Notes: a model not told the origin generated them from the letters alone. A stretch of 22,016 nucleotides of DNA from an uncultured Oxalobacteraceae bacterium (GCA_946479255.1 CAMLFK010000056.1:1-22016), one strand, 5' to 3'. Positions 1 to 7,300 are shown, counted from the stretch's first letter. Numbers and translations are program-made.

Positions 1-2
1 GC

Positions 3-1439
3 ATGGACGACCTGATCGGCATGGCCGACATCAAGCAGGAAGTGCTGCACCTGGAGGACATGATCCGCAACCGCGCCGTCTACCGCGAGCACGACATCGA
101 CAAGCCGTTCAACGTCATGCTCACCGGCCCGGCCGGCACCGGCAAGACCAAGCTGGCCGGCTACCTGGCCAAGCGCCTCAACGTGCCGCTGATCCAGGCG
201 TCGGCCTCGGCGCTCGAATCGGGCTACATCGGCGGCGGCTCCAAGGCGCTGCACGCGCTGCACCGCAAGGCCTGCGCGCGCGGCAGCTGCATCATCTTCC
301 TCGACGAGGCGCAGGGCCTGTTCATGCCGCGCGGCCGCGGCGAAAAGAAATGGGAAGACGACACCGCCAACACGCTGCTCGGCCTGCTCGACGGCGTGCG
401 CAGCGACAAGGGCGCCGGCGTCATCTGGGTGGTCGCCTCCAACTTCGACGACGCCTCGTCGCAGATGGACGAGGCGATGCTGCGCCGCTTCTCGGTGAAA
501 ATCAACTTCCGCCTGCCGAACAAGAGCGAGCGCCGCGAGCTGCTGCAAAGCTTTCTGAAACGCAAGAAGGATGGTTTAGTCGACTGGGACAATCTGGACC
601 TGCACCAGGTCGCCGAGATGACCGCCAACCTCAGCCCCGCGCTGCTGGAAACCGTGGTCGAGCGCGCCAGCATGATCTCGATCCAGGAAAAAGCCATCAT
701 CAATACCGACCTGATGTTCCGCGCCTTCGAGCGCGCCACCCTGGGCCTGACCGACCGCGCCACCACCGCCGAAAAGCACAAGCAGCGCGAACGGGTGGCA
801 TTGCATGAACTGGGCCACTTCTTCATGCAGATCGACCCTTACCTGCGCCAGGGCCTGTCGCTCGACGAGGTCAAGGAAAAGTCGCACCTGCTGAAGATCT
901 CCACCGAATCGGTCTCGAAGATCGGCGCGCTCGGCTACGTGCTGCAGTCCGGCGACGACGTCTCGCTGCGCACCCTGGAAGAGCTGGAGCAGGACGTGAT
1001 CCAGCTGTACGGCGGGGTCGCGGCCGAGGAGCTGTTCTATGGCGCGCGCGGGATTTCGGTCGGCAGCCAGAACGACATCGAGAAGGCCACCAAGATGCTC
1101 AACCTGATGGTCAACCGCCTGTCGATGTATTCGCGCTCGAAGATCGACTACACCCAGTTGAAGAACGAGGGCAGCGGCGAACACACCATCCGCCAGGTCG
1201 AGGAAAAGTCCGACGAACTCTATAGCTACACCCTGGGCGCGATCCGCGACTATAAAGAAGTGATCGAGTCGCTCAAGGACACCCTGCTGGACCAGTATGT
1301 GCTGTCCAAGGACGCCGTGTTCGCGCTGCTCGAAGAACGGCGCGAGCTCCTCGCCTCGCACTTGGCCGGTCCGCGCCACGCCAACCTCAAGCTGTGTGCC
1401 GACAGCGCTCCCGCTCAGGCGGCGGCGATCGCGGTGTAG
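3..1439 (+). CDS. FtsH-like AAA+ ATPase / M41 zinc metalloprotease (5' partial)
   Basis: An ATP-dependent protease that would unfold substrates with its AAA+ module and cleave them at a zinc site. Visible motifs, numbered from the first Met: Walker A GPAGTGKT (42-49), Walker B IIFLDE (97-102), a RRF arginine-finger region (161-163), the M41 zinc motif HELGH (268-272) and a downstream SQNDIEKAT segment. Asp358 in that segment matches the third zinc ligand of FtsH. The FtsH-type GGVAAEELFYG segment precedes it. The first Met falls inside the 'DLIGM' start of the AAA domain, so the real start and any N-terminal part lie to the left of the window. The AAA core is divergent: the usual FtsH pore loop (FVEMFVG) is replaced by SGYIGG, and the protein is not a standard housekeeping FtsH. 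The C-terminus is Ala-rich. The link to T6SS is unknown. Family assignment is secure; cellular role is not. Confidence 0.85.
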   Translation: MDDLIGMADIKQEVLHLEDMIRNRAVYREHDIDKPFNVMLTGPAGTGKTKLAGYLAKRLNVPLIQASASALESGYIGGGSKALHALHRKACARGSCIIFLDEAQGLFMPRGRGEKKWEDDTANTLLGLLDGVRSDKGAGVIWVVASNFDDASSQMDEAMLRRFSVKINFRLPNKSERRELLQSFLKRKKDGLVDWDNLDLHQVAEMTANLSPALLETVVERASMISIQEKAIINTDLMFRAFERATLGLTDRATTAEKHKQRERVALHELGHFFMQIDPYLRQGLSLDEVKEKSHLLKISTESVSKIGALGYVLQSGDDVSLRTLEELEQDVIQLYGGVAAEELFYGARGISVGSQNDIEKATKMLNLMVNRLSMYSRSKIDYTQLKNEGSGEHTIRQVEEKSDELYSYTLGAIRDYKEVIESLKDTLLDQYVLSKDAVFALLEERRELLASHLAGPRHANLKLCADSAPAQAAAIAV

Positions 1440-1457
1440 GCAGTATCAGACTTTGCT

Positions 1458-1519
1458 GCGCGCCCCGGCTGGTGTAATCTGGCCACCTGACCATTGATCA
1501 TTGACCAACCGGGGCGCGC
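1458..1519 (+). promoter_or_regulatory. Long inverted repeat covering the RBS of the DUF2007 gene
   Basis: The left arm GCGCGCCCCGG (1458-1468) is the exact reverse complement of the right arm CCGGGGCGCGC (1509-1519). After one mismatch the stem continues with TGGT (1470-1473) against ACCA (1504-1507). The loop is about 30 nt. The right arm ends directly before the ATG at 1520 and contains the only plausible Shine-Dalgarno bases (GGGG, 1511-1514). If transcribed, the hairpin would hide the ribosome binding site. There is no T-tract after it, so a simple terminator for the protease gene is unlikely. The repeat is seen directly; translational control is inferred. Confidence 0.5.
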
Positions 1520-1852
1520 ATGGAAAATCTGAACAGCGGCGCACTCGCGCTGCACCTCGACGCCGGCCACGAGCTCGAGCGCATTCCCGGCCGCGACCTG
1601 TTCGTGGCCGCCAGATACCTGATCCCCACCGACGCCTACCTGGTGCAAGGCTGCCTGGCCGCCTCCGGCATTCCCGCCGTGGTGGCCGACGCCAACCACG
1701 CCCAGGCCGACCAGTTGCTCGCGCCCGCCCTGGGCGGGGTGCGCGTGCTCGTTCCCGAAGCATTTCTGCGCCAGAGCGCCGAGGTGCTGGCAGCGTTCGA
1801 ACGCGGCGATTTCACACTTGACGACGAGCTCGACGTCGGTCCTCCCCTCTGA
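1520..1852 (+). CDS. DUF2007 domain small protein
   Basis: A 110-residue soluble protein. The central part (about residues 30-95) fits the DUF2007 family: a two-element fold with the pattern 'hydrophobic-x-Ala-x-Leu-x-x-x-x-Leu-x-x-x-Gly-Ile-Pro-Ala', here ending in LAASGIPAVV, followed by a GGVRVLVPE strand and a C-terminal helix. In this family the domain is annotated only as a putative signal-transducing or ligand-binding module; no reaction is known. No signal peptide or membrane segment is visible. The ATG at 1520 is the only sensible start, and it is preceded by weak GGGG inside an inverted repeat. The gene stands alone, 80 bp after the protease gene and about 250 bp before tssA, so it is probably not a T6SS component. 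The C-terminus is acidic (FTLDDELDVG). Confidence 0.7.
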   Translation: MENLNSGALALHLDAGHELERIPGRDLFVAARYLIPTDAYLVQGCLAASGIPAVVADANHAQADQLLAPALGGVRVLVPEAFLRQSAEVLAAFERGDFTLDDELDVGPPL

Positions 1853-1886
1853 AAAACCGGCTTGCCGGTTCACGCGCATTAATCGT

Positions 1887-1914
1887 CCTCGCCCTGATTG
1901 TCAATCCGGCGAGG
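1887..1914 (+). terminator. Hairpin after the DUF2007 gene, possible terminator
   Basis: CCTCGCC (1887-1893) pairs with GGCGAGG (1908-1914). Inside, GATT (1896-1899) can pair with AATC (1903-1906), leaving a 3-nt loop. A smaller hairpin (AACCGG-CTTG-CCGGTT, 1855-1870) precedes it. No U-tract follows immediately; the nearest T run is at 1940-1945. It is therefore not a canonical intrinsic terminator, but it sits where the upstream transcript should end. Confidence 0.35.
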
Positions 1915-2106
1915 GTCTGACAAGGTAAAAAAAGACATATTTTTTCCTAACGTTGTCTGTTCAAAATGACGTATAGTTGTCAGATATGTCCTACGAAAAT
2001 GATTTCTGGACATGCAATCTGCATATAAAGAAAACCGTGCGCGGCCCCGGCCGTGACGACGGGTTCGCCAATATTTTGTCCAAAAACTTAGCCGCGCGCC
2101 TCCACT
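1915..2106 (+). promoter_or_regulatory. AT-rich leader upstream of tssA
   Basis: This gap is clearly richer in A/T than its surroundings and is the natural place for the promoter of the tss block. Seen directly: GTTGTC twice, 24 bp apart (1952-1957 and 1976-1981); TGAC-N8-GTCA (1967-1982) enclosing TATAGT (1972-1977); GACATAT (1934-1940) facing ATATGTC (1984-1990); and ATGCA-ATC-TGCAT (2012-2024) followed by TATAAA (2024-2029). None of the -10-like elements has a good -35 at 16-18 bp, so no promoter can be placed. An activator-dependent promoter is possible. A 66-codon open frame here was not accepted as a gene. Confidence 0.35.
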
Positions 2107-3153
2107 ATGAGCATTGTCGACGTAGATTCACTTCTCCAGGAGTTGACTGCGGACGCCCCTTGTGGCCCCAACCTTGAATACGACGGCGCCTTCCTCGAGC
2201 TCGAGCAAAGCGCCGTCGGCAAGCCGGAAGTCCAGTACGGCGACACCATCACCCCGGCCGTGCCGCCCGAGTGGAAGCTCGTCAAAAAACAGGCCTTCGA
2301 CCTGCTCGGCCGTTCGCGCGACCTGCGCGTGGCCATGCCGCTGGTGCGCGCCCTGCTGGCGCTGCACGGCCTGCCCGGCTTTGCCGGCGGTGTCCAGCTG
2401 ATCGACCGCCTGGTCGCCGAGCGCTGGAGCAGCATCCACCCCCAGCTCGACCCGGACGACGGCAACGACCCGACCCAGCGCATCAATTCGCTGTCCATGC
2501 TGACCGACGGCGCCACCCTGGTGCGCGAACTGAAGGAAACCACCTTCATCGTGCTGCCCGGCCTTGGCCCCCTGTCCCTGCGCGTGCTCGACATGGTCAG
2601 CGGCGACACCCCGGTACCGGAGGGCCAGAGCGCACCGACCATGGCATCGATCGAAGCGGCCCTGCTCGACGTGTCGGCCGAAGCGCTGGCCAGCGCCTCC
2701 GGCGCCGCCACCCAGGCTTACGACAGTGTGACAAATATCGAAGTGGCGCTGGTGCGCCATGTCGGCTCTTCGCAGGCGCTTAACCTCGACCCGCTGACGC
2801 GTCAGCTGCGCCGCATCCGCGACTTGCTGGCCAGCGCGCCCGCGGCAGTCCCGGATGCCGCCATGGCGCCGCCGGCCGAAGGGGAAGAGGGCGGGGCCAG
2901 CGCCCCGGGGGCAAGCGCCGCCGGGCCGGCCGCCATCAGCGGAGAGATCGGCAGCCGCGCCGACGTGGTGCGCATGCTCGACAAGATCCTCGCTTATTAC
3001 CAGCGTTACGAGCCATCGAGTCCGGTACCGATGCTGCTCGAACGTGCCAAACGCCTGGCGCCCAAGTCCTTCTTCGAAGTGCTGGAAGACCTGGCGCCGG
3101 ACAGCGTCAGCCAGCTGAAGGTGATCCGCGGCCCGCTGCCGGAGGACCAGTAA
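2107..3153 (+). CDS. tssA: T6SS assembly protein TssA (ImpA family)
   Basis: TssA caps the growing end of the T6SS sheath-tube and helps recruit baseplate and tail components in the cytoplasm. The 348-residue length matches the short TssA class (P. aeruginosa TssA1-like). The N-terminal ImpA_N domain spans about residues 8-130 and contains the typical ADAPCGPNLEYD opening and the PEWKLVKKQAFDLL segment. An Ala/Gly/Pro-rich linker (about 250-278) leads to the conserved C-terminal helical part with SRADVVRMLDKILAYYQRYEPSSP and LAPKSFFEVLEDL-type motifs. The ATG at 2107 is right by alignment with family N-termini, although no clear Shine-Dalgarno precedes it. It is the first gene of the structural block and is followed by a 104-bp spacer before tssB. 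Confidence 0.93.
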   Translation: MSIVDVDSLLQELTADAPCGPNLEYDGAFLELEQSAVGKPEVQYGDTITPAVPPEWKLVKKQAFDLLGRSRDLRVAMPLVRALLALHGLPGFAGGVQLIDRLVAERWSSIHPQLDPDDGNDPTQRINSLSMLTDGATLVRELKETTFIVLPGLGPLSLRVLDMVSGDTPVPEGQSAPTMASIEAALLDVSAEALASASGAATQAYDSVTNIEVALVRHVGSSQALNLDPLTRQLRRIRDLLASAPAAVPDAAMAPPAEGEEGGASAPGASAAGPAAISGEIGSRADVVRMLDKILAYYQRYEPSSPVPMLLERAKRLAPKSFFEVLEDLAPDSVSQLKVIRGPLPEDQ

Positions 3154-3200
3154 ACCGGGGGTTGGCAAACCGAAGTACAGGCATCACAGGAATGCGCAGT

Positions 3201-3235
3201 ACCGCATGGGGCACGGCAGCAGCACGGCCGCGTAG
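3201..3235 (+). promoter_or_regulatory. Possible sigma54 promoter upstream of tssB
   Basis: GGCACG with its GG at 3210-3211 and a GC at 3222-3223 are separated by exactly 10 nt, the spacing required by sigma54. The -24 box is good, but the -12 box is CAGCA instead of TTGCA, and in GC-rich DNA such matches occur by chance. A start near 3235 would give a leader of about 20 nt before the GTG. Many T6SS clusters are known to depend on sigma54, which is the only other support. Confidence 0.2.
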
Positions 3236-3257
3236 TTCAATCATGAAGGAGTAAATC

Positions 3258-3755
3258 GTGGGCAAAGAAAGTAGCCAGAAGTTCATCGCGCGCAACCGTG
3301 CGCCGCGTGTGCAGATCGAATATGACGTCGAAGTCTACGGCGCCGAAAAATCGGTGCAGCTGCCGTTCGTCATGGGCGTGTTTTCCGACCTGTCGGGCAA
3401 GCCGGCCGATCCGCTCGCGCCGGTCGCCGAGCGCAAGTTCCTCGAGATCGACGTCGACAACTTCGACGAGCGCCTCAAGTCCATCAAGCCGCGCGTGGCC
3501 GTCCAGGTGCCCAACACCCTGACCGGCGAAGGCAATATGGCGGTCGACATCACTTTCGAGAGCATGGAAGACTTCACCCCGGCCGCCGTGGCGCGCAAGG
3601 TGGACTCGCTCAACAAGCTGCTCGAAGCGCGTACCCAGCTGTCGAACCTGCTGACCTACATGGACGGCAAGACCGGCGCCGAGGAACTGATCGCCAAGCT
3701 GCTGGCCGAACCGGCCCTGATGCAGGCGCTGACTTCCGCCCCGAAACCCGAGTGA
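3258..3755 (+). CDS. tssB: T6SS contractile sheath small subunit TssB (VipA/ImpB)
   Basis: TssB forms the contractile sheath with TssC in the cytoplasm. The 165-residue length is normal for the family. Characteristic features are the N-terminal RVQIEYDVE segment, LPFVMGVFSDLSGKP (about residues 33-47), AERKFLEIDVDNFDERLKSI and the C-terminal helix region LLEARTQLSNLLTYMDGK. The start is a GTG at 3258 with a strong AAGGAGT Shine-Dalgarno (3246-3252) five bases upstream. This supports the GTG over any later ATG. It is followed by a 63-bp spacer with a hairpin and then tssC, the usual partner order. Its N-terminal region is also the expected contact for TagJ, encoded downstream. Confidence 0.96.
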   Translation: MGKESSQKFIARNRAPRVQIEYDVEVYGAEKSVQLPFVMGVFSDLSGKPADPLAPVAERKFLEIDVDNFDERLKSIKPRVAVQVPNTLTGEGNMAVDITFESMEDFTPAAVARKVDSLNKLLEARTQLSNLLTYMDGKTGAEELIAKLLAEPALMQALTSAPKPE

Positions 3756-3757
3756 TG

Positions 3758-3779
3758 CCGCGGCGCGTGAGCGCCACGG
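3758..3779 (+). other. Hairpin between tssB and tssC
   Basis: GGCGC (3762-3766) and GCGCC (3771-3775) enclose a GTGA loop of the GNRA type. After a C/A mismatch the stem extends with CCG (3758-3760) against CGG (3777-3779). No T-tract follows. It may protect the tssB message end or slow read-through rather than stop transcription. Confidence 0.45.
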
Positions 3780-3818
3780 TCATCAATTTACCGCACCCAT
3801 ATCTGAAGGAGACATTGC

Positions 3819-5312
3819 ATGGCAACTTCCAGCAATGAACTGCAAGCGACCGGCGGCGAAGCCACGCTCGAGGCGAGCGACTTTGCCAGCTTGCTGCAAA
3901 AAGAATTCAAACCCAAGACCGACAAGGCCAAGGACGCTGTCGAAAGCGCCGTCAAGACCCTGGCTGAACAAGCCCTGGCCGGCACCAATCTGATTTCCGG
4001 CGACGTGCTCGGCACCGTCGAAAGCCTGATCGCCGCGCTCGACAAAAAATTGTCCGAACAGGTCAACCTGATCCTGCACAATCCCGAATTCCAGCAGCTG
4101 GAAAGCGCTTGGCGCGGCCTGCACTACCTGGTCAACAACACCGAGACCGACGAATCGCTCAAGATTCGCGTGATGAACATCTCGAAGAACGAGCTGCACA
4201 AGAACCTCAAGAAGTACAAGGGCACGGCCTGGGACCAGAGCCCGATCTTCAAGAAGCTGTACGAAGAAGAGTTCGGCCAGTTCGGTGGTGAGCCTTACGG
4301 CTCGCTGGTGGCCGACTACTACTTCGACAACAGCGCGCCCGACGTCGAGCTGCTGACCCAGATGGCGCAGATCGCCGCCGCCGCCCACGCGCCGCTCATT
4401 TCGGCCGCCGATCCAAGCGTGATGCTGATGGAATCGTGGCAGGAACTGGCCAACCCGCGCGACCTGACCAAGATTTTCCAGACCCCGGAACACGCCGCCT
4501 GGCGCTCCTTCCGCGAGTCCGACGACGCCCGCTACGTGGGCCTGGCGATGCCGCGCTTCCTGTCGCGCGCACCGTACGGCGCCAAGACCAACCCGGTCGA
4601 GGAATTCGACTTCGAGGAAGACACCAGCGGCGACGGCAGCTCCAAGTTCACCTGGGCCAATGCCGCCTACGCGATGGCGGTCAACATCAACCGCTCCTTC
4701 AAGAACTACGGCTGGTGCTCGCAGATCCGCGGCATCGAGTCGGGCGGCGCGGTCGAAGGCCTGCCGGTCTACACCTTCCCGACCGATGACGGCGGCGTCG
4801 ACATGACCTGCCCGACCGAGATCGCGATCAGCGACCGGCGCGAAGCCGAACTGGCCAAGAACGGCTTCATGCCGCTGGTGCACAAGAAGAACAGCGACTT
4901 TGCCGCCTTCATCGGCGCCCAGTCGATGCACAAGCCGGCCGAATACGACGATCCGGACGCCACCGCCAACGCCAACCTGGCCGCGCGCCTGCCCTACCTG
5001 TTCGCCACCTGCCGCTTCGCCCATTACCTGAAGTGCATCGTGCGCGACAAGATCGGCTCGTTCAAGGAGCGTTCCGACATGGAGACCTGGCTGAACAACT
5101 GGGTCGGCCGCTACGTCGAAAACAATCCGGCCACCGCGACCGAAGCCGACAAGGCAAGGAAACCCCTGGCCGGCGCCGAAGTCATCGTCGAAGAAGTCGA
5201 AGGCAATCCAGGCTACTACACCTCCAAGTTCTTCCTGCGCCCGCACTACCAGCTTGAAGGCTTGACCGTATCGCTGCGCCTGGTGTCGAAGCTGCCGTCG
5301 GCCAAGGCTTAA
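3819..5312 (+). CDS. tssC: T6SS contractile sheath large subunit TssC (VipB/ImpC)
   Basis: TssC is the large sheath protein that assembles with TssB around the Hcp tube and contracts to fire the needle. The 497-residue length is typical. Conserved stretches include FQQLESAWRGLHYLV (about residues 90-104), MEDL-like helix regions, the YTFPTDDGG / CPTEIAISDRREAELAK segment (about 321-350), FMPLVHKKNSDFAAFIGAQS, and a C-terminal FFLRPHYQLEGLTVSLRLVSKLP strand ending the protein, as in VipB. The start has a good AAGGAGA (3806-3812) seven bases before the ATG. The gene is flanked on both sides by hairpin-containing spacers. Assignment is certain. Confidence 0.97.
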   Translation: MATSSNELQATGGEATLEASDFASLLQKEFKPKTDKAKDAVESAVKTLAEQALAGTNLISGDVLGTVESLIAALDKKLSEQVNLILHNPEFQQLESAWRGLHYLVNNTETDESLKIRVMNISKNELHKNLKKYKGTAWDQSPIFKKLYEEEFGQFGGEPYGSLVADYYFDNSAPDVELLTQMAQIAAAAHAPLISAADPSVMLMESWQELANPRDLTKIFQTPEHAAWRSFRESDDARYVGLAMPRFLSRAPYGAKTNPVEEFDFEEDTSGDGSSKFTWANAAYAMAVNINRSFKNYGWCSQIRGIESGGAVEGLPVYTFPTDDGGVDMTCPTEIAISDRREAELAKNGFMPLVHKKNSDFAAFIGAQSMHKPAEYDDPDATANANLAARLPYLFATCRFAHYLKCIVRDKIGSFKERSDMETWLNNWVGRYVENNPATATEADKARKPLAGAEVIVEEVEGNPGYYTSKFFLRPHYQLEGLTVSLRLVSKLPSAKA

Positions 5313-5325
5313 AGCAGCACAGTGT

Positions 5326-5351
5326 CCGTGACGGCGGCCCTGCCGTCACGG
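5326..5351 (+). terminator. Perfect 10-bp hairpin between tssC and hcp
   Basis: CCGTGACGGC (5326-5335) and GCCGTCACGG (5342-5351) form a perfect 10-bp stem with a 6-nt loop (GGCCCT). Only a short TTT (5361-5363) follows ten bases later. It could be a partial terminator, an RNase barrier or a processing site that lets hcp be expressed at a different level from the sheath genes. The structure is certain; the function is inferred. Confidence 0.45.
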
Positions 5352-5405
5352 GCCGCCACGTTTGATCAGGGCCTCTCACCCTATTAACCTAACCAAGGAA
5401 GAACA

Positions 5406-5885
5406 ATGATTCTGCTTAAATTTGCCACCGCTATCAATGGCGACTCGATCGTCGACGGCCATGAAAAATGGATCACCATCTCGTCGCTGCAGTTGGGCGT
5501 AGGCCGCGCGATTTCCACCAGCGGCGGCGGCGCCGACCGTGAGACCAGCAATCCGTCGTTCTCCGAACTGACCCTGACCAAGTCGACCGACATCGCCTCG
5601 GCTGACCTGTTCATGCAAGCCGTTTGCGGCAAGAGCCTCGGCAAGGCCGAAATTCACTTCCTGCAGACCGGCGGCGCCGACAAGAAGCAGCAGGTCTACA
5701 TGAAGATCGAACTGACCGACGCCATCGTCAGCTCGTACTCCGCCAGCAGCGGCGGCGACCGTCCTAGCGAATCGATCTCGCTGAACTTCACCCAGATCAG
5801 CTACCAGTACGACGCTTTCAGCGGCGACAAGGTCACCACCGGTACCCCGAAGAAGTGGGACCTGACCAAGAACGCCACGTTCTAA
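5406..5885 (+). CDS. hcp: T6SS tube protein Hcp (TssD)
   Basis: Hcp hexamers stack into the inner tube, are secreted, and can carry small effectors in their lumen. The 159-residue protein begins MILLKFATAINGDS and contains GHEKWITISSLQLGVGR (about residues 19-35), ETSNPSFSELTLTKSTDIASADLF and the C-terminal ISYQYDAF...KKWDLTKN, all hallmarks of the Hcp1 type. There is no toxin extension and no signal peptide. A strong AAGGAAG (5395-5401) precedes the ATG at 5406. It sits directly after the sheath genes, with hairpins both upstream and downstream, as expected for a highly expressed separate mRNA segment. Confidence 0.96.
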   Translation: MILLKFATAINGDSIVDGHEKWITISSLQLGVGRAISTSGGGADRETSNPSFSELTLTKSTDIASADLFMQAVCGKSLGKAEIHFLQTGGADKKQQVYMKIELTDAIVSSYSASSGGDRPSESISLNFTQISYQYDAFSGDKVTTGTPKKWDLTKNATF

Positions 5886-5905
5886 GCAGTCCTTCTGGCC
5901 ACGCC

Positions 5906-5937
5906 CGCCGGCTTGCACGCCGGTGCGGCGCGGCCGC
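5906..5937 (+). other. Two adjacent hairpins downstream of hcp
   Basis: The first is CGCCGGC (5906-5912) against GCCGGTG (5919-5925), including one G-U pair, with a 6-nt loop. The second is GCGGC (5925-5929) against GCCGC (5933-5937) with a 3-nt loop. They share position 5925, so they could be alternative structures. No T-tract follows. They lie in the 93-bp spacer before tagJ and could stabilise the hcp 3' end. Confidence 0.35.
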
Positions 5938-5978
5938 CCCGTATGACAAGATACCCAACGCCCCACGAAAGCGCCATC

Positions 5979-6782
5979 ATGTCCGATGCCCTCACCGCAC
6001 TCAAAGCCGGCCAGCTGGGCCAGACCCTGCAACTGCTGCAGCAAGATGTGCGCAAGCGCCCGGACGACGCCAAACTGCGGGTCTTCCTGTTCCAGGTGCT
6101 GGCCGTGCTCGGCCAGTGGGACCGCGCGCTGACCCAGCTCGGCGTGATCGCCGAACTTGACGCCGGCGCGCTGCCGATGGTGCACGCCTACCGTGAAACG
6201 GTACGCTGCGAACGCTGGCGCGAAGACGTCTTCGCCGGCAAGCGCGCACCGCTGCTGTTCGGCAGCCCCGAACCTTGGATGGCCCAGCTGATCGAAGCGC
6301 TCGCAAAGGGTGCCGCGCCCGCGGCGCAATTGCGCGCCGGCGCGCTCGAACAAGCCCCGGCCGTGGCGGGCAGCATCGATGGCACCCCATTCGAATGGCT
6401 GGCCGACGCCGATCCGCGCCTGGGTCCCATCGTCGAGCTGATCGCCAACGGTAACTACTACTGGGTGCCGATGCAGCATATCGCCCAGCTGCGCACGGAA
6501 GCCCCAAGCGACCTGCGCGACCAGGTCTGGATTCCCGCTACGCTGAACCTGACCAACGGCGGCGAGCTGATTGGCTTCATCCCATCGCGCTACCCCGGCA
6601 CCATCGCCAGCGGCCAGGACGCGCTGCTGCTCGCGCGCGCCACCGACTGGGTGGACGAGGGCGACAGCCAGCTCGGCCTCGGCCAGCGCATGTTCGCCAC
6701 CGACAGCTCCGACTATGCGCTGCTGGATACCCGTGCGATCGTGTTCGATCAGCCGCCGGCCGCCGAAGGCGAGACTGAATAA
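5979..6782 (+). CDS. tagJ: T6SS accessory protein TagJ (ImpE/SciE family)
   Basis: TagJ/ImpE is a cytoplasmic accessory protein. In systems that have it, it binds the TssB N-terminus and is thought to modulate sheath assembly or ClpV-mediated recycling. The protein is 267 residues from the ATG at 5979, the usual length. The N-terminal 60 residues (ALKAGQLGQTLQLLQQDVRKRP and following) form a TPR-like helical hairpin. The C-terminal domain contains DPRLGPIVELIANGNYYWVP (about 146-165), LRDQVWIPATLNL and the IGFIPSRYPGT segment typical of ImpE. An in-frame ATG at 5943 and an earlier alternative start would add residues with no family match, so 5979 was preferred despite a weak Shine-Dalgarno. 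The stop is followed two bases later by tssE. Confidence 0.9.
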   Translation: MSDALTALKAGQLGQTLQLLQQDVRKRPDDAKLRVFLFQVLAVLGQWDRALTQLGVIAELDAGALPMVHAYRETVRCERWREDVFAGKRAPLLFGSPEPWMAQLIEALAKGAAPAAQLRAGALEQAPAVAGSIDGTPFEWLADADPRLGPIVELIANGNYYWVPMQHIAQLRTEAPSDLRDQVWIPATLNLTNGGELIGFIPSRYPGTIASGQDALLLARATDWVDEGDSQLGLGQRMFATDSSDYALLDTRAIVFDQPPAAEGETE

Positions 6783-6784
6783 GC

Positions 6785-7300
6785 ATGGCCGAACTGAGCG
6801 CCCGCGACCGCCTGCAGCCCTCGCTGCTCGACCGTCTGACCGACGACGAGGCCGGGCAGACGCAGGAGCCGCGCGACAAGCGCGTGCTGTCCATGCGCGG
6901 CCTGCGCCGCGCGGTGCTGCGCGACCTCGGCTGGCTGTTCAACAGCACCGGCCTGTCCGCCGTGCAGCCGCTCGACGACTACCCGCTGGCCGCCCAGTCG
7001 GTCATCAATTTCGGCTTTCCCGATTTGTCGGGCAAGACCGCTTCCGGCATCGACATGGAGCAGGTGGCGCGCCGCTTGCGCCAGGCCATCTGGGATTTTG
7101 AACCGCGCATCCTGCGCGACTCGGTGCAGGTGCTGGTCAAGGCCGGCACGCTCGGCGCCGGCATGCCCAACCAGGTGATATTCGAAGTGCACGGCCAGCT
7201 GTGGGGCCAGCCGCTGCCGGAAACCCTGTACCTGAAAACCGAGCTCGATCTGGAGCTCGGCGAGATCCGCGTGTACGACGAAGACACGAGGGCCGGCTGA
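6785..7300 (+). CDS. tssE: T6SS baseplate subunit TssE (gp25-like)
   Basis: TssE is a small baseplate protein related to phage T4 gp25, which initiates sheath polymerisation. It is 171 residues long. Family features are the N-terminal RDRLQPSLLDRLTDD, LRRAVLRDLGWLFNST (about residues 39-54), QSVINFGFPDLSGK (about 71-84) and the C-terminal strand LPETLYLKTELDLELGEIRV. The start lies two bases after the tagJ stop, and the stop TGA overlaps the tssF ATG by one base (TGATG). The genes are therefore probably translationally coupled. Confidence 0.93.
   Translation: MAELSARDRLQPSLLDRLTDDEAGQTQEPRDKRVLSMRGLRRAVLRDLGWLFNSTGLSAVQPLDDYPLAAQSVINFGFPDLSGKTASGIDMEQVARRLRQAIWDFEPRILRDSVQVLVKAGTLGAGMPNQVIFEVHGQLWGQPLPETLYLKTELDLELGEIRVYDEDTRAG

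Noticed and set aside
2003..2024. A sigma54-like TGG...TGCAT element before tssA.
   Set aside because: The distance between GG (2008-2009) and GC (2021-2022) is 11 nt, not the strict 10, and the -24 box is TGGACA rather than TGGCAC.
1977..2177. A 66-codon + strand frame in the tssA leader.
   Set aside because: It has no Shine-Dalgarno, runs 71 bp into tssA in another frame, and has no recognisable pattern. The region looks regulatory.
5361..5387. A possible promoter TTTGAT / TATTAA before hcp.
   Set aside because: The spacer is only 14-15 bp and the boxes are weak. The hairpin just upstream is the stronger signal.
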